From Candidatus Elulimicrobium sp. (GTDB taxonomy: Bacteria > Omnitrophota > Gorgyraeia > Zapsychrales > Fredricksoniimonadaceae), in the NCBI GenBank assembly GCA_020720365.1, contig DYOU01000007.1, positions 1-57,715 on the forward strand: DNA of 57,715 nucleotides. The letters run 5' to 3'. Each line of letters starts with the position of its first letter. The stretch's first letter is position 1. A program made the position numbers and the translations under genes. The notes under the pieces are model-generated. The model ran no database searches, had not been told where the DNA came from, and saw nothing but the letters and a program-made list of their open reading frames with translations. Of the stretch, positions 8,659-18,401 are shown in pieces.

Positions 8659-9345
8659 ATGAGTTTGGATCAATGTGTGCGGGGAGTGGCAGATAAAAAT
8701 ATACTTGTTTCGGATTTTGATGGCACGATCACCCTGTTTGATTTTTATGATTTGATGTGCCGTGAGTTTCCGGAGATCCTGCGTTTAGGCGCATGGGAGA
8801 AATATGAGGCGGGAGAGATTACGCATTTTGAAGCTTTAAGGAGGATGTTCGCTGCGCTGCGGACACAAGAGACAACGTTGTTAAATATTATTGTGCGTAT
8901 GGAGCTGGAACCTCGTATGGGAGCAGCGGTTTCTGCATTGAACCATGCGGGGTGGGAGGTGATTGTGGCGTCAGCTGGCTGTGCCTGGTATATAGAAAAA
9001 CTGCTTGCTCAGGCAGGGGTATCGATCAGTGTTCATGCGAATCCAGGGCGTTTTTCTGCGGACAGGGGTTTGGAAATGTCTTTGCCTAGCGGCTCGCCTT
9101 TTTTATCTCCGGAGCTTGGGATTAATAAAGTAGCTGTTGTGCGAGATGCGCTGCATCGGTCGAGCCGGGTGGCTTTTGCCGGTGATGGTCGGCCGGATCT
9201 TGCGCCAGCTCTTTTAGTACAGCCGGAACTGCGCTTTGCCAAGGGGTGGTTAGCCAAGAAATTGACAGAGATCGGCGAAGATTTTCAGCGCTTTGACCGG
9301 TGGGTTGAGGTTGCTGAAGCATTGACCGGTAAGGAGTTGCCATGA
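8659..9345 (+). CDS. HAD-superfamily phosphatase (MtnX/phosphoserine phosphatase-like)
   Basis: A soluble 228-residue HAD hydrolase of subclass IB type. Motif I is SDFDGTIT (Asp19, Asp21), motif II lies in VASAGCAWYI, a Lys is available in INKVAVV, and motif IV is AGDGRPD. The nearest characterised groups are MtnX of methionine salvage and phosphoserine phosphatase, but no methionine-salvage gene is near. Its stop overlaps the start of the glycerol-1-phosphate dehydrogenase gene by four bases. That makes a role on glycerol-1-phosphate or a related phosphate ester an attractive inference. It is the first gene of the operon. Confidence 0.8.
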   Translation: MSLDQCVRGVADKNILVSDFDGTITLFDFYDLMCREFPEILRLGAWEKYEAGEITHFEALRRMFAALRTQETTLLNIIVRMELEPRMGAAVSALNHAGWEVIVASAGCAWYIEKLLAQAGVSISVHANPGRFSADRGLEMSLPSGSPFLSPELGINKVAVVRDALHRSSRVAFAGDGRPDLAPALLVQPELRFAKGWLAKKLTEIGEDFQRFDRWVEVAEALTGKELP

Positions 9346-10388
9346 TAAGGACGTCAATTACGATACCGACATTGGTGCGGATCAAAGCAGGGGCTTTGGA
9401 TCGTCTTGGTTTGTATGTGGTCCGGGGGCAGTTTAAATCTGTGACTTTATTGTATAGCCAGGCATTGGATAATATGCTTGTGGCGCGAATGGATCAGTCT
9501 ATGGCAGGGCAAGGGATTAAAGTCCTTCAGCGGATTGAAGTGGGTTCGTCAAGTTTTGAACATGCGCATGAAGTGTTTCATGCATTGCCGCGGGATACCG
9601 ATGTGATCATAGGGTTTGGTGGGGGGAAGGCGCTTGATGTCGCTAAATATGTGGCGTTTCTGGCGCGGCTTTCGTATATCGCTGTTCCCACATCATTATC
9701 GAATGATGGCTTTTGCAGTCCACAATCCAGCCTTGAATTCAAGGGGATCAGGCGGTCATTCCCGGCGGCAATGCCGTATGGTGTTGTTGTTGATATCGAG
9801 GTGGCGTTGAATGCGCCGAGGATCCTGTGGCTTTCCGGTATTGGAGATATCGTTTCAAAAATAACGGCTGTTTATGATTGGAAGCTTTCTTTTAAAGTAA
9901 AAGGAACTCAAGTCGATGATTTTGCGGCCCTGCTTTCGGATGCGACTGTTTTTCAGCTGATGGCTAAACCCGACAGGGATCTTGATGGTATGCGTTTATT
10001 GGCTACGGCACTGATGTTGAACGGGATCGCCATGGAAATCTGCGGATCGTCGCGTCCGGCAAGTGGCAGCGAACATTTGATCTCACATGCGCTGGATCTG
10101 GTGAGCAAACGGCCGCGCTTGCATGGATTGCAGGTGGGAGTGGCCACTTATATGGTCAGCCAGTTACAGGGACGAGGTTCTCAGCGTATCGCTAACCTGT
10201 TTGATCAAACAGGTTTTTGGGATGCGATCCGTCAGGATCCGTTCGATCGGGATGAATGGATCGAAGCTATTAAGCAAGCTCCGTTGGTCAAATGTAATTT
10301 CATATCTATACTTTCAGAGCAAGATCATACTGAAGATCTGGTGAAGATTTTGGATGTTGATCCATATTTGAAAGGAGTATTCCGTTGA
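9342..10388 (+). CDS. sn-glycerol-1-phosphate dehydrogenase (EgsA/AraM family)
   Basis: This enzyme family reduces dihydroxyacetone phosphate to sn-glycerol-1-phosphate with NAD(P)H. That is the step that fixes archaeal lipid stereochemistry; bacterial AraM does the same. The 348-residue protein has a nucleotide loop IGFGGGKALDVAKY (about 90-103) and the family signature VPTSLSNDGFCSP. Likely metal ligands are GDIVSK Asp169, SEHLISH His245/His249 and LHGLQVG His261. It overlaps the HAD phosphatase gene (ATGA) and the kinase gene downstream. No geranylgeranylglyceryl phosphate synthase (PcrB/GGGPS) is in the window, so the fate of the product is open. The main alternative, glycerol dehydrogenase, fits less well. 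Confidence 0.88.
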   Translation: MIRTSITIPTLVRIKAGALDRLGLYVVRGQFKSVTLLYSQALDNMLVARMDQSMAGQGIKVLQRIEVGSSSFEHAHEVFHALPRDTDVIIGFGGGKALDVAKYVAFLARLSYIAVPTSLSNDGFCSPQSSLEFKGIRRSFPAAMPYGVVVDIEVALNAPRILWLSGIGDIVSKITAVYDWKLSFKVKGTQVDDFAALLSDATVFQLMAKPDRDLDGMRLLATALMLNGIAMEICGSSRPASGSEHLISHALDLVSKRPRLHGLQVGVATYMVSQLQGRGSQRIANLFDQTGFWDAIRQDPFDRDEWIEAIKQAPLVKCNFISILSEQDHTEDLVKILDVDPYLKGVFR

Positions 10389-13300
10389 GATCTTTAGCTA
10401 TTCACAGTTTTTTGTCTCGTTGGGATCGTTCTAATATTTTATTTTTTTCAATACTCTTGATTTGTTTGTTGGGGCCGGTATTGGTTATTGTGTCATTGAT
10501 ATATTCTCAGGTTCGGGAGGAGACGAAGAATTCTTATGTGTCTGAAAGGCAGAATAATATCGACATATTGGGGGTATTGTTGGGAGAGAGGATAGAAAAG
10601 ATCAGGGATATTGGTATTTCTTTGGCTACAAGTCCGGTGGTGGTGAAAAATATTAAAGAAGATAAGTGGGAGGAGGCTCTTTCAGCCGTTGTTGATGTTA
10701 AAAAGGTAGCTGCTTCGATCAAGCGTATTCTTTTGGTAGATACAACATCGAAGATTATGGCAGATACGGAGAAGCTTGATAATGCCATTGGGACATCGAG
10801 GGGGGAAACAGATTGGTATAAAGGAGTAAGCCGGACGTGGGAACCATATGTTTCAGAGGTTGTCTATCGTTTTGCTATTCCTCGGGTAAATGTAGTGAAT
10901 GTTGTTATACCTGTTTTGAGCGGATCTTCCCTGGATGGCGACCGAACTGGTCCATTGAAGGATGGAGAGAGGGTTATTGGGCTTATTGTGTTACAGCTGA
11001 TGCTTGAACAATTTTCGGATATTGCTCAAAGTGCTTATAAAAGATTTTATGAAGGTGAGTTGCTGGTGGTGGATCAGAATGGTCATTTGATTTACAGTTC
11101 AATCCGGAAAATGACGGGAGTTTTGATAGATCTGTCTTCAGATAGATATGTTAGCCAGGTGATGAAAGAGATAAAAGGAAGTTCGTCAGGTTCATTAAAG
11201 AAGCGGATTGGCAGTGATCTGGTATTAGCGCAAAAGGTAAAGAAATATAACTGGCACATTATTTTGATTGAGCCGTTCGCAAACATTGAGGCCATGCTTG
11301 ATCAGCGAATACATATGTTTTACTGCCTGATCTTTGGGGGTATGGTTGTTTATGTTCTTATGGTGCTGGTTGTCATGATATTATTATTTGTGACACGTCG
11401 GAGTAATCGTTTATTAAATACCGAGCGGGAGAATCTGCAGAAGATATTTGATGTGGTTCAGGTCGGGTTAATTCTTGTCGGAGAGAAATGTGAGGTGCGG
11501 AGATTTAATCGTGCTTTGGAAAACATGATTCATCGTCCTTTGATTCTTTCAAAAGGGCTTCGGATTGGTGAAATATTATGTGGTGTGAAGTCGGCGGATC
11601 TGGATTCTCCTTGTGGAGAAGCACCTCGTTGCGTCGATTGTCGTATTAACAGCATAATTGTTCAAACATTAAAGAGTGGGACAATTTCTCAGCGTCATGA
11701 GGTTTGTAAGGATATTATGGTCGATAGCCAGATTCAGGAGCGTTGGTTTCTGGTGCAGGCAGCGCCTATGGATATGGGGAGTGAACAACAGGTTCTTCTT
11801 TCGCTGATAGATATTTCGGAGAGTAAGGAAACAGAGCGGGTTGTACGTCTGGCCCAGGAGCAGGTCCTTAAGAGTGAGGCCTGGTGGAGGTCTCTGATTC
11901 AAGAGGTTCCGGCGGTTGCTTTTGTCCTTGAGAAGGAAGGAGTCGTGCGATCGGTGAACAGGTCTTTTGCCGGGATAGCGGTAGAAGAATTGGTGGGGAA
12001 TCCTGTGGACAGGTTCCTGGACGTTAAGCAGGGAGAGGCTTGGGTGCAAGGTTTAAAGGCTGTTTTTGAAAACAAGGAATCTGTTATTTTTGAATCTTCT
12101 GTCCGGACATCCTTGGGGGATGTGGTCTGGTATGAGAATCATATCGGGCCGATTGAAGCAGAGAAAGAATATGTTGGGGCATTATGCCTGTCTTTTGATA
12201 TTACGCAACGTAAGCACAGTGAATCACTCTTGCTTAAAATGTCGTTGGCGGTTAAATACAGCCCGGTTGCAGTGGTTATTACGGATCGTCGGGGCAGGGT
12301 TGAATATGTAAATGCCAGATTTACAGCATCAACAGGGTACAGGATGGATGAGGTGAATGGGCAGGTTTTGCGTATTCTGCGTGAAGGGGAGCTGTCTGAT
12401 GATCGTCGTCAAGATCTTTTGAAGAAAGTATATTCAGGCCAGGAATGGAAGGGTGAATTTGTTGAAAGGACCAAGGAAGGTGTTGAATTGTTTGAAATGG
12501 TCACGGTATCGCCAGTTATGGATACGACGGAAAAAGTGACGCATTTTATTGTGCTTAAAGAAGATATTACAGAACACTATTTGTTACAAAAGCAGAAGGA
12601 AAAAGATCTGCTCTTTTTGAAAGGATTTTTGGATGCGATACCGAACCCGGTATTTTACAAGAATCGTGCGGGTGTATATTTGAGCTGTAACAGATCTTTT
12701 GAAGAATATTATGGTAAATCACGAGCAGAGATCATTGGCCGGACTGTTTATGATATTGCTCCAAAAGCAATGGCGGATGTTTATCATGCGCATGATGAGA
12801 AAGCATTTCTTGAAGGGACGGGAAGTTCTTATGAGGCCAAGGTGCGGTATTGTGATGGTACTGATCATGATGTGATGTTCTTTAAATCTATTTTGCATGA
12901 CCAGGAAGGAAAGATCAGCGGACTTGTTGGCGTTATGCTGGATATTACAGAGCGCAAGGGCATGGAAGAAGATTTGCGTAATAGTGAAGAGCAGTTGATG
13001 AAAGCGTTGGAAGAGGTGAAATCTTTTAATATGCAGCTTGAAAATACCCAGGATATGCTGGTTCAACAGGAGAAGCTTGCGGCGATCGGTTTCTTGGCGG
13101 CGGGAGTTGCCCATGAGATCAATAATCCTTTAGGTTTTGTGAATGGGAATTTGCAGTCCTTGGGGGAGTATTCCAATGCCTTGATTGAGGCAGTAGGGTT
13201 AATAATACCGGTATTTGAAGCGGTGGATTCGGGTGATATGGGCAGGATCTCCCAGGCCAAGGAAAAATTGGCAGAGGTATGGGAGAAACGCTCGGTGGAT

Positions 13301-14638
13301 TATATTCTGAAAGACATCAAAGGGCTTTTGGCCGAGAGCCAGGAAGGGATAGACCGTATTAAAACGATCGTTCTGGGGCTTAAGAATTTTTCCCGGACTG
13401 ATGGCGGTGAAATGGTGATGACGAATATCAATGAATTGATCGATAGCATGGTAACGATTGTCTGGAGTGAGTTGAAGTATCATGTGGAATTGATTCGAGA
13501 GTATGGATCTATCCCATTGATACCTTGTAATTCGCAACAGTTGGGGCAGGTGTTTGTTAATTTGCTGGTGAACGCCTCTCAAGCGATCAAAGAACACGGG
13601 GTGATCACATTGCGTACGTTCTTTCGGGATGGCGGGCTTGTGGTTGAGGTCAAGGATACGGGTTGTGGTATACCAGAAGCTATTCGCACCAAGATATTTG
13701 ATCCATTTTTTACAACTAAAGAACCAGGAAAGGGGACTGGCCTGGGGTTAAGCATCAGTTATGATATTGTCAAGAAGCACGGCGGGCATATTGATGTTCA
13801 AAGCCGGATCGGAGAAGGTACAACGTTTTCAGTTATTATTCCTGTTCGGCAGACAGAACCGATTCAGAAAAGAGGAGAAGGTATGATAAAGAAAGCATTG
13901 TGTTTAGGGATTATGGGTGTGTGTCTGGCCGCTGGCGCGGCTTTCGCTGAGGAAGTGCGGATCGGAGCAGGCGCTGCGGCGACAGAAAATATTTTCAAGA
14001 AGATACAAGCTCCATTCGAACAGGCAACAGGAGTTACTTTATTTATTGAATCGAGCGGCCCGATAGATGGTTTCAAGAAGATGGATGCCGGCGGTTTGGC
14101 TGCTGTTGTGGCAGGAGTTGAGTTTAATGAGTGGATCGCTATGTTGGAGAAAGACGGTTATAAGGTAGCCGATAAGGCGGCTTATGTACAGCAGGTGATC
14201 GGTAAGGATATTATCAAGGTTATTGTGAATAAGGAAATCGCTGTGGCCAGTCTTTCTAAAGAACAGTTGAAGGGTGTTTTTACCGGAAAGATCACGAATT
14301 GGAGTGAGCTTGGCGGACTTGACATGGAGATCGGGGTTATTTTTGCTGAACAGATCCAGGGAACGCAGAATATGGTCAAGAAAGTTGTGATGGATGGGGA
14401 AGAATATACAGGAGACCGGATCGAAGTAGCAACGGCTGATGATGTAAAGAAAAAGGTTGTTGAGACTCCGGGTTCTATTGGCCTTGTACCGCAGTCTTTG
14501 GCTGATGAGGCTGTAACGGTGCCGGCGATCCCTGAGATCGGACGTACGATCATTCTTGCGACCAAAGGGGTTCCGAATCCCGCTGTGCAGAAAGTGTTGG
14601 ATTATATCAAGGGAGATGGCCAGGCTTTGATCAAGTAA
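10385..14638 (+). CDS. Multi-PAS sensor histidine kinase reading in frame into a periplasmic binding protein
   Basis: The 1417-codon frame holds a complete kinase. TM1 lies at about 18-42, then a periplasmic Cache-like sensor (45-305), TM2 (311-338) and a PAS-like region with four cysteines (about 398-420). At least three more PAS domains follow (about 495-610, 620-735, 740-860). A coiled linker leads to the HisKA box with [13 protein letters not shown] (His910). The ATPase domain has [18 protein letters not shown] and GTGLGLSI, ending near 1155. Normally a kinase stops here. Instead the frame continues through a new signal peptide into a second protein (see the entry at 13883). TTG start: AAAGGAG lies eight bases upstream, overlapping the preceding stop. 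Confidence 0.85.
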   Translation: MRSLAIHSFLSRWDRSNILFFSILLICLLGPVLVIVSLIYSQVREETKNSYVSERQNNIDILGVLLGERIEKIRDIGISLATSPVVVKNIKEDKWEEALSAVVDVKKVAASIKRILLVDTTSKIMADTEKLDNAIGTSRGETDWYKGVSRTWEPYVSEVVYRFAIPRVNVVNVVIPVLSGSSLDGDRTGPLKDGERVIGLIVLQLMLEQFSDIAQSAYKRFYEGELLVVDQNGHLIYSSIRKMTGVLIDLSSDRYVSQVMKEIKGSSSGSLKKRIGSDLVLAQKVKKYNWHIILIEPFANIEAMLDQRIHMFYCLIFGGMVVYVLMVLVVMILLFVTRRSNRLLNTERENLQKIFDVVQVGLILVGEKCEVRRFNRALENMIHRPLILSKGLRIGEILCGVKSADLDSPCGEAPRCVDCRINSIIVQTLKSGTISQRHEVCKDIMVDSQIQERWFLVQAAPMDMGSEQQVLLSLIDISESKETERVVRLAQEQVLKSEAWWRSLIQEVPAVAFVLEKEGVVRSVNRSFAGIAVEELVGNPVDRFLDVKQGEAWVQGLKAVFENKESVIFESSVRTSLGDVVWYENHIGPIEAEKEYVGALCLSFDITQRKHSESLLLKMSLAVKYSPVAVVITDRRGRVEYVNARFTASTGYRMDEVNGQVLRILREGELSDDRRQDLLKKVYSGQEWKGEFVERTKEGVELFEMVTVSPVMDTTEKVTHFIVLKEDITEHYLLQKQKEKDLLFLKGFLDAIPNPVFYKNRAGVYLSCNRSFEEYYGKSRAEIIGRTVYDIAPKAMADVYHAHDEKAFLEGTGSSYEAKVRYCDGTDHDVMFFKSILHDQEGKISGLVGVMLDITERKGMEEDLRNSEEQLMKALEEVKSFNMQLENTQDMLVQQEKLAAIGFLAAGVAHEINNPLGFVNGNLQSLGEYSNALIEAVGLIIPVFEAVDSGDMGRISQAKEKLAEVWEKRSVDYILKDIKGLLAESQEGIDRIKTIVLGLKNFSRTDGGEMVMTNINELIDSMVTIVWSELKYHVELIREYGSIPLIPCNSQQLGQVFVNLLVNASQAIKEHGVITLRTFFRDGGLVVEVKDTGCGIPEAIRTKIFDPFFTTKEPGKGTGLGLSISYDIVKKHGGHIDVQSRIGEGTTFSVIIPVRQTEPIQKRGEGMIKKALCLGIMGVCLAAGAAFAEEVRIGAGAAATENIFKKIQAPFEQATGVTLFIESSGPIDGFKKMDAGGLAAVVAGVEFNEWIAMLEKDGYKVADKAAYVQQVIGKDIIKVIVNKEIAVASLSKEQLKGVFTGKITNWSELGGLDMEIGVIFAEQIQGTQNMVKKVVMDGEEYTGDRIEVATADDVKKKVVETPGSIGLVPQSLADEAVTVPAIPEIGRTIILATKGVPNPAVQKVLDYIKGDGQALIK
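13883..14638 (+). CDS. PstS-like periplasmic substrate-binding protein (internal start within the kinase frame)
   Basis: From the ATG at 13883 the frame encodes 252 residues. A textbook signal peptide ([22 protein letters not shown]) leads into a PBP-like domain of the phosphate-binding family. The segments [26 protein letters not shown] and PGSIGLVP match PstS-like proteins. AGGAG at 13873-13877 sits five bases before this ATG. Independent translation and export is therefore likely, whether or not the fused product is also made. The kinase probably senses the ligand bound by this protein, or another small anion. Codon 1162 (AAA at 13868) differs by one base from TAA. Confidence 0.75.
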   Translation: MIKKALCLGIMGVCLAAGAAFAEEVRIGAGAAATENIFKKIQAPFEQATGVTLFIESSGPIDGFKKMDAGGLAAVVAGVEFNEWIAMLEKDGYKVADKAAYVQQVIGKDIIKVIVNKEIAVASLSKEQLKGVFTGKITNWSELGGLDMEIGVIFAEQIQGTQNMVKKVVMDGEEYTGDRIEVATADDVKKKVVETPGSIGLVPQSLADEAVTVPAIPEIGRTIILATKGVPNPAVQKVLDYIKGDGQALIK

Positions 14639-14658
14639 GAATAGCGTAAGTTATTGAA

Positions 14659-14689
14659 CCTTGTGATCGCAGGGTCACAAGGGGTTTTT
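14659..14689 (+). terminator. Intrinsic terminator after the binding-protein gene
   Basis: CCTTGTGA and TCACAAGG form an eight-pair stem with an eight-base loop, followed by GG and five T. It lies 20 bases after the stop of the kinase/binding-protein frame and before the response regulator, so the regulator may depend on read-through. Confidence 0.7.
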
Positions 14690-14710
14690 ACTCCAATTGA
14701 AGGGTGCTTT

Positions 14711-15094
14711 GTGAAAAAAATTCTTGTTGTTGATGATAATGCCGTGAATCGTCAATTGATCCTTGAGGTATTAAGAGAACATGCGGAGTGTGTTGAGGCG
14801 GTAGATGGCGTGGAGGCTTTTGAGAAATACCAGGAGTCTGCGGATTCGTATGACCTGGCACTACTTGATATTGCGATGCCGAGGATGGATGGGATTGAAT
14901 TATTGAGGCAGATCCGCAGGTATGAAGAACAGCGTCAGGTTTTGCCAGCGGATCGCTTGCCGGTTATTCTGGTGACGGCTTTCCCGGATCGTGTTCCTGA
15001 AGGCATGGAAGAGGGGGCGATTGATTATTTGGTTAAACCTCTCTTTTCCCGGATACTGATCGTTAAGGTGGAAGAACATTCAAAAAAACGTTAA
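14711..15094 (+). CDS. CheY-like single-domain response regulator
   Basis: A stand-alone receiver domain of 128 residues. KKILVVDDNAVNRQ gives the acidic pocket, LALLDIAMPRMDG the phosphoacceptor Asp, VTAF the switch Thr and YLVKPL the conserved Lys. There is no output domain, so it should pass the signal by protein contact or act in a phosphorelay. It is the natural partner of the upstream kinase. The ORF track starts at a TTG at 14654, inside a terminator hairpin. The GTG at 14711 follows GAAGGGTG and begins exactly at the receiver fold, so I use it. Confidence 0.88.
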   Translation: MKKILVVDDNAVNRQLILEVLREHAECVEAVDGVEAFEKYQESADSYDLALLDIAMPRMDGIELLRQIRRYEEQRQVLPADRLPVILVTAFPDRVPEGMEEGAIDYLVKPLFSRILIVKVEEHSKKR

Positions 15095-15234
15095 CGTATT
15101 TGTTCAGCCTTCTTAAGAAATCGTGTATAATCGCATTTGTACTTTTTCTATATAATTTGGATATTATAATCTGTTTTTGATAGAATGTTTTTAGATTTCA
15201 ATCTTAAACCGATCATAAATAGAAAAAATAGATT

Positions 15235-16887
15235 ATGTCTGAAAATAAAGTAATGAAATTGGGTGAAGTTCTTCTGGAAGAAGGCTTGGTCACTCATCAG
15301 CAGTTGATGCACGTGCTACAGTTGCAAAAAGGAAATCCCCGCAAGATAGGGGAGATATTTGTTGATGAAGGGATCATTACGGATCAGCAGTTGTCGCAGG
15401 TTCTCGCCCGGATCTTTCAGCTTCCTTTTGTTTCTTTAACGGATATTACTATTGACGATAAGGTTCTCGGGCTTGTTGCTTTTGATGTTCTTAAGCGGAA
15501 CAAGATGCTCCCGTTCGAACTGAATGGTACTTCCCTGAAAGTCGCTACCAGTAATCCTTTGGATGTTACCGCTTTGCAAGAGATCCAGTATATGAGCGGG
15601 TTCCAGGTTAATCCTGTTGTGGCCGGAGCGAAGGATATCAAGGATAATCTTGACAAGTACTCGTCGGCGATAACCGCGGCGGCCGCGATCAAGATCGGGA
15701 TCGATTCTTCTGTGGATGCCACGCCGATCATCAAGCTGGTGGAGTCTCTCATCGGACGGGCGATCAAAGAACGCGCTTCGGATATCCACCTTGAACCACT
15801 GGCATCGGTTATGCGCGTACGCTTTCGTATTGACGGTGTCCTTTATGAAAAGACGCCGATCGCCAAGAATCTTGAGCGTAAAGTCCTTTCTCGTATCAAG
15901 ATCCTGTCGGGGATGGATGTGGCGGATTCCCGCCGGCCTCAGGATGGGCGTTTGTCGATGCCAGCCCAGTTTTCCGAATATGATCTGCGTGTTTCCACTC
16001 TTCCGGATATTATGGGTGAGAATATGGCCTTGCGTATCCTGGACAAATCATTCACCAAATTCTCTTTTGATACGCTCGGGATGAGCGAGGCGGAAGTAGA
16101 GATTATTCAGAAGATCATTAAACGGCCTTACGGGATCATTCTGGTCACCGGGCCGACAGGCGCGGGTAAGACGACGACCCTTTATTCAATGTTGAACGGC
16201 CTGAATACTCCCACAAGAAATATTATTACCGTTGAAGATCCTGTTGAGTACAAGCTTGCCGGGATCAGCCAGACCGCGATCAATGTGCGGTCAGGGTATA
16301 CTTTTGCAACGGCTATACGCCATATGTTGCGGCATGATCCGAATGTTATTATGATCGGGGAGATCAGGGATCAGGAGACAGCGGATATCGCTATTCGTGC
16401 GGCTTTAACCGGGCATTTGGTCCTATCTACCTTGCATACCAATACAGCGGCGGGCGCTATCATGCGCCTGCTCGATATGGGGATCGAGCCGTTTTTGATA
16501 CAATCATCGATCATTGCCGTTATTGCCCAGAGGCTTGTGCGCCGTTTATGCCCTCATTGCAAGAAAGAATATGTGGTCTCTCCGGAAGTGCGCGAACGAA
16601 TCGCACAGGATTGTCCTGTGCCGGAAGAGCTCAAGTTGGCCGAGCCAGTGGGCTGTGATCAGTGTGTTTCTACCGGCTATATGGGACGGAAGGCTGTTTA
16701 CGAATTGCTTCAGGTGAATGAGGGTATTCGTAATTTGATCCTCAAGTCTCCCAGTGAACATGATATTTCACAGGCAGCGCGTGCGCAGGGTATGAAGACA
16801 TTACGTCAGGCGGGCCTTGCGAAGGCGGTTGATCTTACGACTTCATTAGCCGAGGTCATGGGTATAACATTTATGGAAGGTGATTAA
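15235..16887 (+). CDS. pilB: Type IV pilus / type II secretion assembly ATPase (PilB/GspE)
   Basis: A hexameric cytoplasmic ATPase that powers pilin extrusion. At 550 residues it has an N-terminal MshEN/GspE-N domain with repeated LGEVLLEEGL-type motifs (about 6-140). It also has the Walker A GPTGAGKTTTLYS (306-318), EDPVEY, Walker B VIMIGEIRDQET and the HTN switch. A CPHC...CDQC zinc site follows (about 439-476). The cluster that follows lacks a second ATPase (PilT) in this window. No RBS is obvious; the upstream 140 bases are AT-rich with TATAAT boxes at 15126, 15151 and 15165 but no matching -35. Confidence 0.95.
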   Translation: MSENKVMKLGEVLLEEGLVTHQQLMHVLQLQKGNPRKIGEIFVDEGIITDQQLSQVLARIFQLPFVSLTDITIDDKVLGLVAFDVLKRNKMLPFELNGTSLKVATSNPLDVTALQEIQYMSGFQVNPVVAGAKDIKDNLDKYSSAITAAAAIKIGIDSSVDATPIIKLVESLIGRAIKERASDIHLEPLASVMRVRFRIDGVLYEKTPIAKNLERKVLSRIKILSGMDVADSRRPQDGRLSMPAQFSEYDLRVSTLPDIMGENMALRILDKSFTKFSFDTLGMSEAEVEIIQKIIKRPYGIILVTGPTGAGKTTTLYSMLNGLNTPTRNIITVEDPVEYKLAGISQTAINVRSGYTFATAIRHMLRHDPNVIMIGEIRDQETADIAIRAALTGHLVLSTLHTNTAAGAIMRLLDMGIEPFLIQSSIIAVIAQRLVRRLCPHCKKEYVVSPEVRERIAQDCPVPEELKLAEPVGCDQCVSTGYMGRKAVYELLQVNEGIRNLILKSPSEHDISQAARAQGMKTLRQAGLAKAVDLTTSLAEVMGITFMEGD

Positions 16888-16888
16888 A

Positions 16889-18094
16889 ATGGCATATTTT
16901 ATTATTCATGTCAAAGATGATAATGGCCGGAATCTTCAGGCGGTAATTGAAGCCAAAGACAAGAATGAAGCCAAGCAAAAGGTCCGGAACGAGAATTATT
17001 TTTTTATTTCGGCAGAACCTTGCAAGAAGGATGCGGTTTTTTCAAGGAGTGTGCCTTTTAAAAGCCTGGCCATGTTTACGCATCGGTTAATGTCCATGCT
17101 CGAGACGGGTATTCCGATCCTGGCGGCCATGAATATTCTCTGGCGTCAGACGGAAGATACCACGATCCAGCTGGTTGTCAGTCATCTGAAGCTCCAGCTG
17201 GAAGAGGGGGCTTCCATATCGGCAGCCATGGATGATTTTCCGAAGATCTTTCCGCCTGTTTATCGTTCTTTAATGAGGGTTGGTGAGATGGGGGGGTCGC
17301 TGGTGCCTATCTTGCGTAAATTATCTGAATATCTGGACTACCAGTCGAAAGTGATTGAACGTACCAAACGGGCCACGATGTATCCGACTTTTGTGATCGG
17401 GTTCGCTCTCGTTGTGATCATTGCGATGTTTGCGTTCGTTGTGCCTACATTTCAGAAGGTTTTGTTCAAGTTGAATGTGCCTCTGCCGATGGTGACCAAG
17501 ATCGTCCTTATTTTTTCCAGTATGATCCGTTCGCCGTGGTTCATTATTGGGTTTCCGCTTGTGCTGATCATTGGGTATAAAGTATTCACGGAATGCAAGA
17601 AGGATAAGCGGATGGGGCTGGCGATTGACCGTATGATCTTCAAGCTGCCGTATTTTGGCGAGATCCTTTATCTTTTTTCCCTGAACCATGTTATTCGTTC
17701 TTTAAGTATTCTTTTGGGAGCGGGTGTACCGATCATGGACAGTTTTGACCTGGCGAGTGCAACGGCCGCGAACAAGGTCACAACAGCTGAGATGACTTCA
17801 GTCAAGACCCAGCTGGAACAGGGGAGGTCTTTATATGATTCCTTCCGCAGTATTAAAGAGTTTCCTGTCATGTTGGTGGAAATGATCGGTATTGGTGAAT
17901 CAAGCGGTCTCTTGGTTAATGTATTAGAGAAGGTAACTAAACACTTTGATGAAGAGGTGGATTACCAGATCAACCGCTTTTTGACGATCCTGGAGCCTGC
18001 GCTAACGATCTTTGTAGGGGTGATCGTTGTGGTGACACTTCTGGCGATCTACCTTCCGATCGTGAGTATCTGGCAGGGGTTGATGAATAGATAG
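16889..18094 (+). CDS. pilC: Inner-membrane platform protein PilC/GspF
   Basis: The inner-membrane core protein that couples the ATPase to the pilus. About 401 residues contain the duplicated T2SSF domain. An N-terminal substrate-like segment precedes FTHRLMSMLETGIPILAAM, and a second copy has HVIRSLSILLGAGVPIMDS. Three membrane helices are present, the last near the C-terminus (LTIFVGVIVVVTLLAIYLPIV). The ORF track begins at a GTG nine bases earlier; GGAAGG at 16875-16880 fits the ATG at 16889 better. A clear terminator follows, separating the two motor genes from the pilin gene. Confidence 0.95.
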   Translation: MAYFIIHVKDDNGRNLQAVIEAKDKNEAKQKVRNENYFFISAEPCKKDAVFSRSVPFKSLAMFTHRLMSMLETGIPILAAMNILWRQTEDTTIQLVVSHLKLQLEEGASISAAMDDFPKIFPPVYRSLMRVGEMGGSLVPILRKLSEYLDYQSKVIERTKRATMYPTFVIGFALVVIIAMFAFVVPTFQKVLFKLNVPLPMVTKIVLIFSSMIRSPWFIIGFPLVLIIGYKVFTECKKDKRMGLAIDRMIFKLPYFGEILYLFSLNHVIRSLSILLGAGVPIMDSFDLASATAANKVTTAEMTSVKTQLEQGRSLYDSFRSIKEFPVMLVEMIGIGESSGLLVNVLEKVTKHFDEEVDYQINRFLTILEPALTIFVGVIVVVTLLAIYLPIVSIWQGLMNR

Positions 18095-18130
18095 TAAATA
18101 GATAATAATTGTTTGGTTGCTTTAAGAGAA

Positions 18131-18158
18131 AGCGGGGGTGAATACCCTCGCTTTTTTA
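18131..18158 (+). terminator. Intrinsic terminator after pilC
   Basis: AGCGGGGGT and ACCCTCGCT pair over nine positions with one G-T pair and a GAAT loop, followed by six T. It ends the pilB-pilC unit. Confidence 0.85.
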
Positions 18159-18256
18159 ATTTTTTCAATATTAAAGTAACTTTTTTAAAAATAATTCTCC
18201 AGTTTCTCGCATTTTGTTTTTTAAAACAACACCATTATTTCTTATCCACTTACATT

Positions 18257-18302
18257 TTGTGCTTTATTATGCACAATTCAGGGAAACGGTTTCTTCCCTG
18301 AA
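18257..18302 (+). repeat. Two adjacent hairpins upstream of the pilin promoter
   Basis: TTGTGC-N8-GCACAA (18257-18276) abuts TTCAGGGAA-N8-TTCCCTGAA (18277-18302). Neither is followed by a T-run. They sit just before the predicted pilin promoter. They may be binding sites for a dimeric regulator rather than RNA structures. This accounts for the gap between pilC and the pilin gene. Confidence 0.45.
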
Positions 18303-18313
18303 GGCCTCCTCAC

Positions 18314-18341
18314 TTGCTTTATGACGATCCTCGTATATACT
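18314..18341 (+). promoter_or_regulatory. Sigma70-type promoter of the pilin gene
   Basis: TTGCTT and TATACT are 16 bases apart; the predicted start is near 18348, giving a leader of about 54 bases that carries AGGAGG in front of the pilin ATG. Confidence 0.5.
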
Positions 18342-18401
18342 TTCCATAAGGCTTCCCCATTGAGTGTGGTGAGGCATGCTAACAATAACTAGGAGGTTGA
18401 T

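Noticed and set aside
14654-14710. Extended start of the response regulator (TTG at 14654)
   Set aside because: This part of the frame lies in the terminator hairpin; the GTG at 14711 begins the receiver fold and has an upstream GAAGGG.
15126-15170. Three TATAAT boxes upstream of pilB as promoters
   Set aside because: None has a -35 box at 16-18 bases that is better than chance, so no single promoter can be called.
18113-18301. 62-codon ORF after pilC
   Set aside because: It runs through a terminator hairpin and low-complexity AT-rich DNA and lacks a ribosome binding site.
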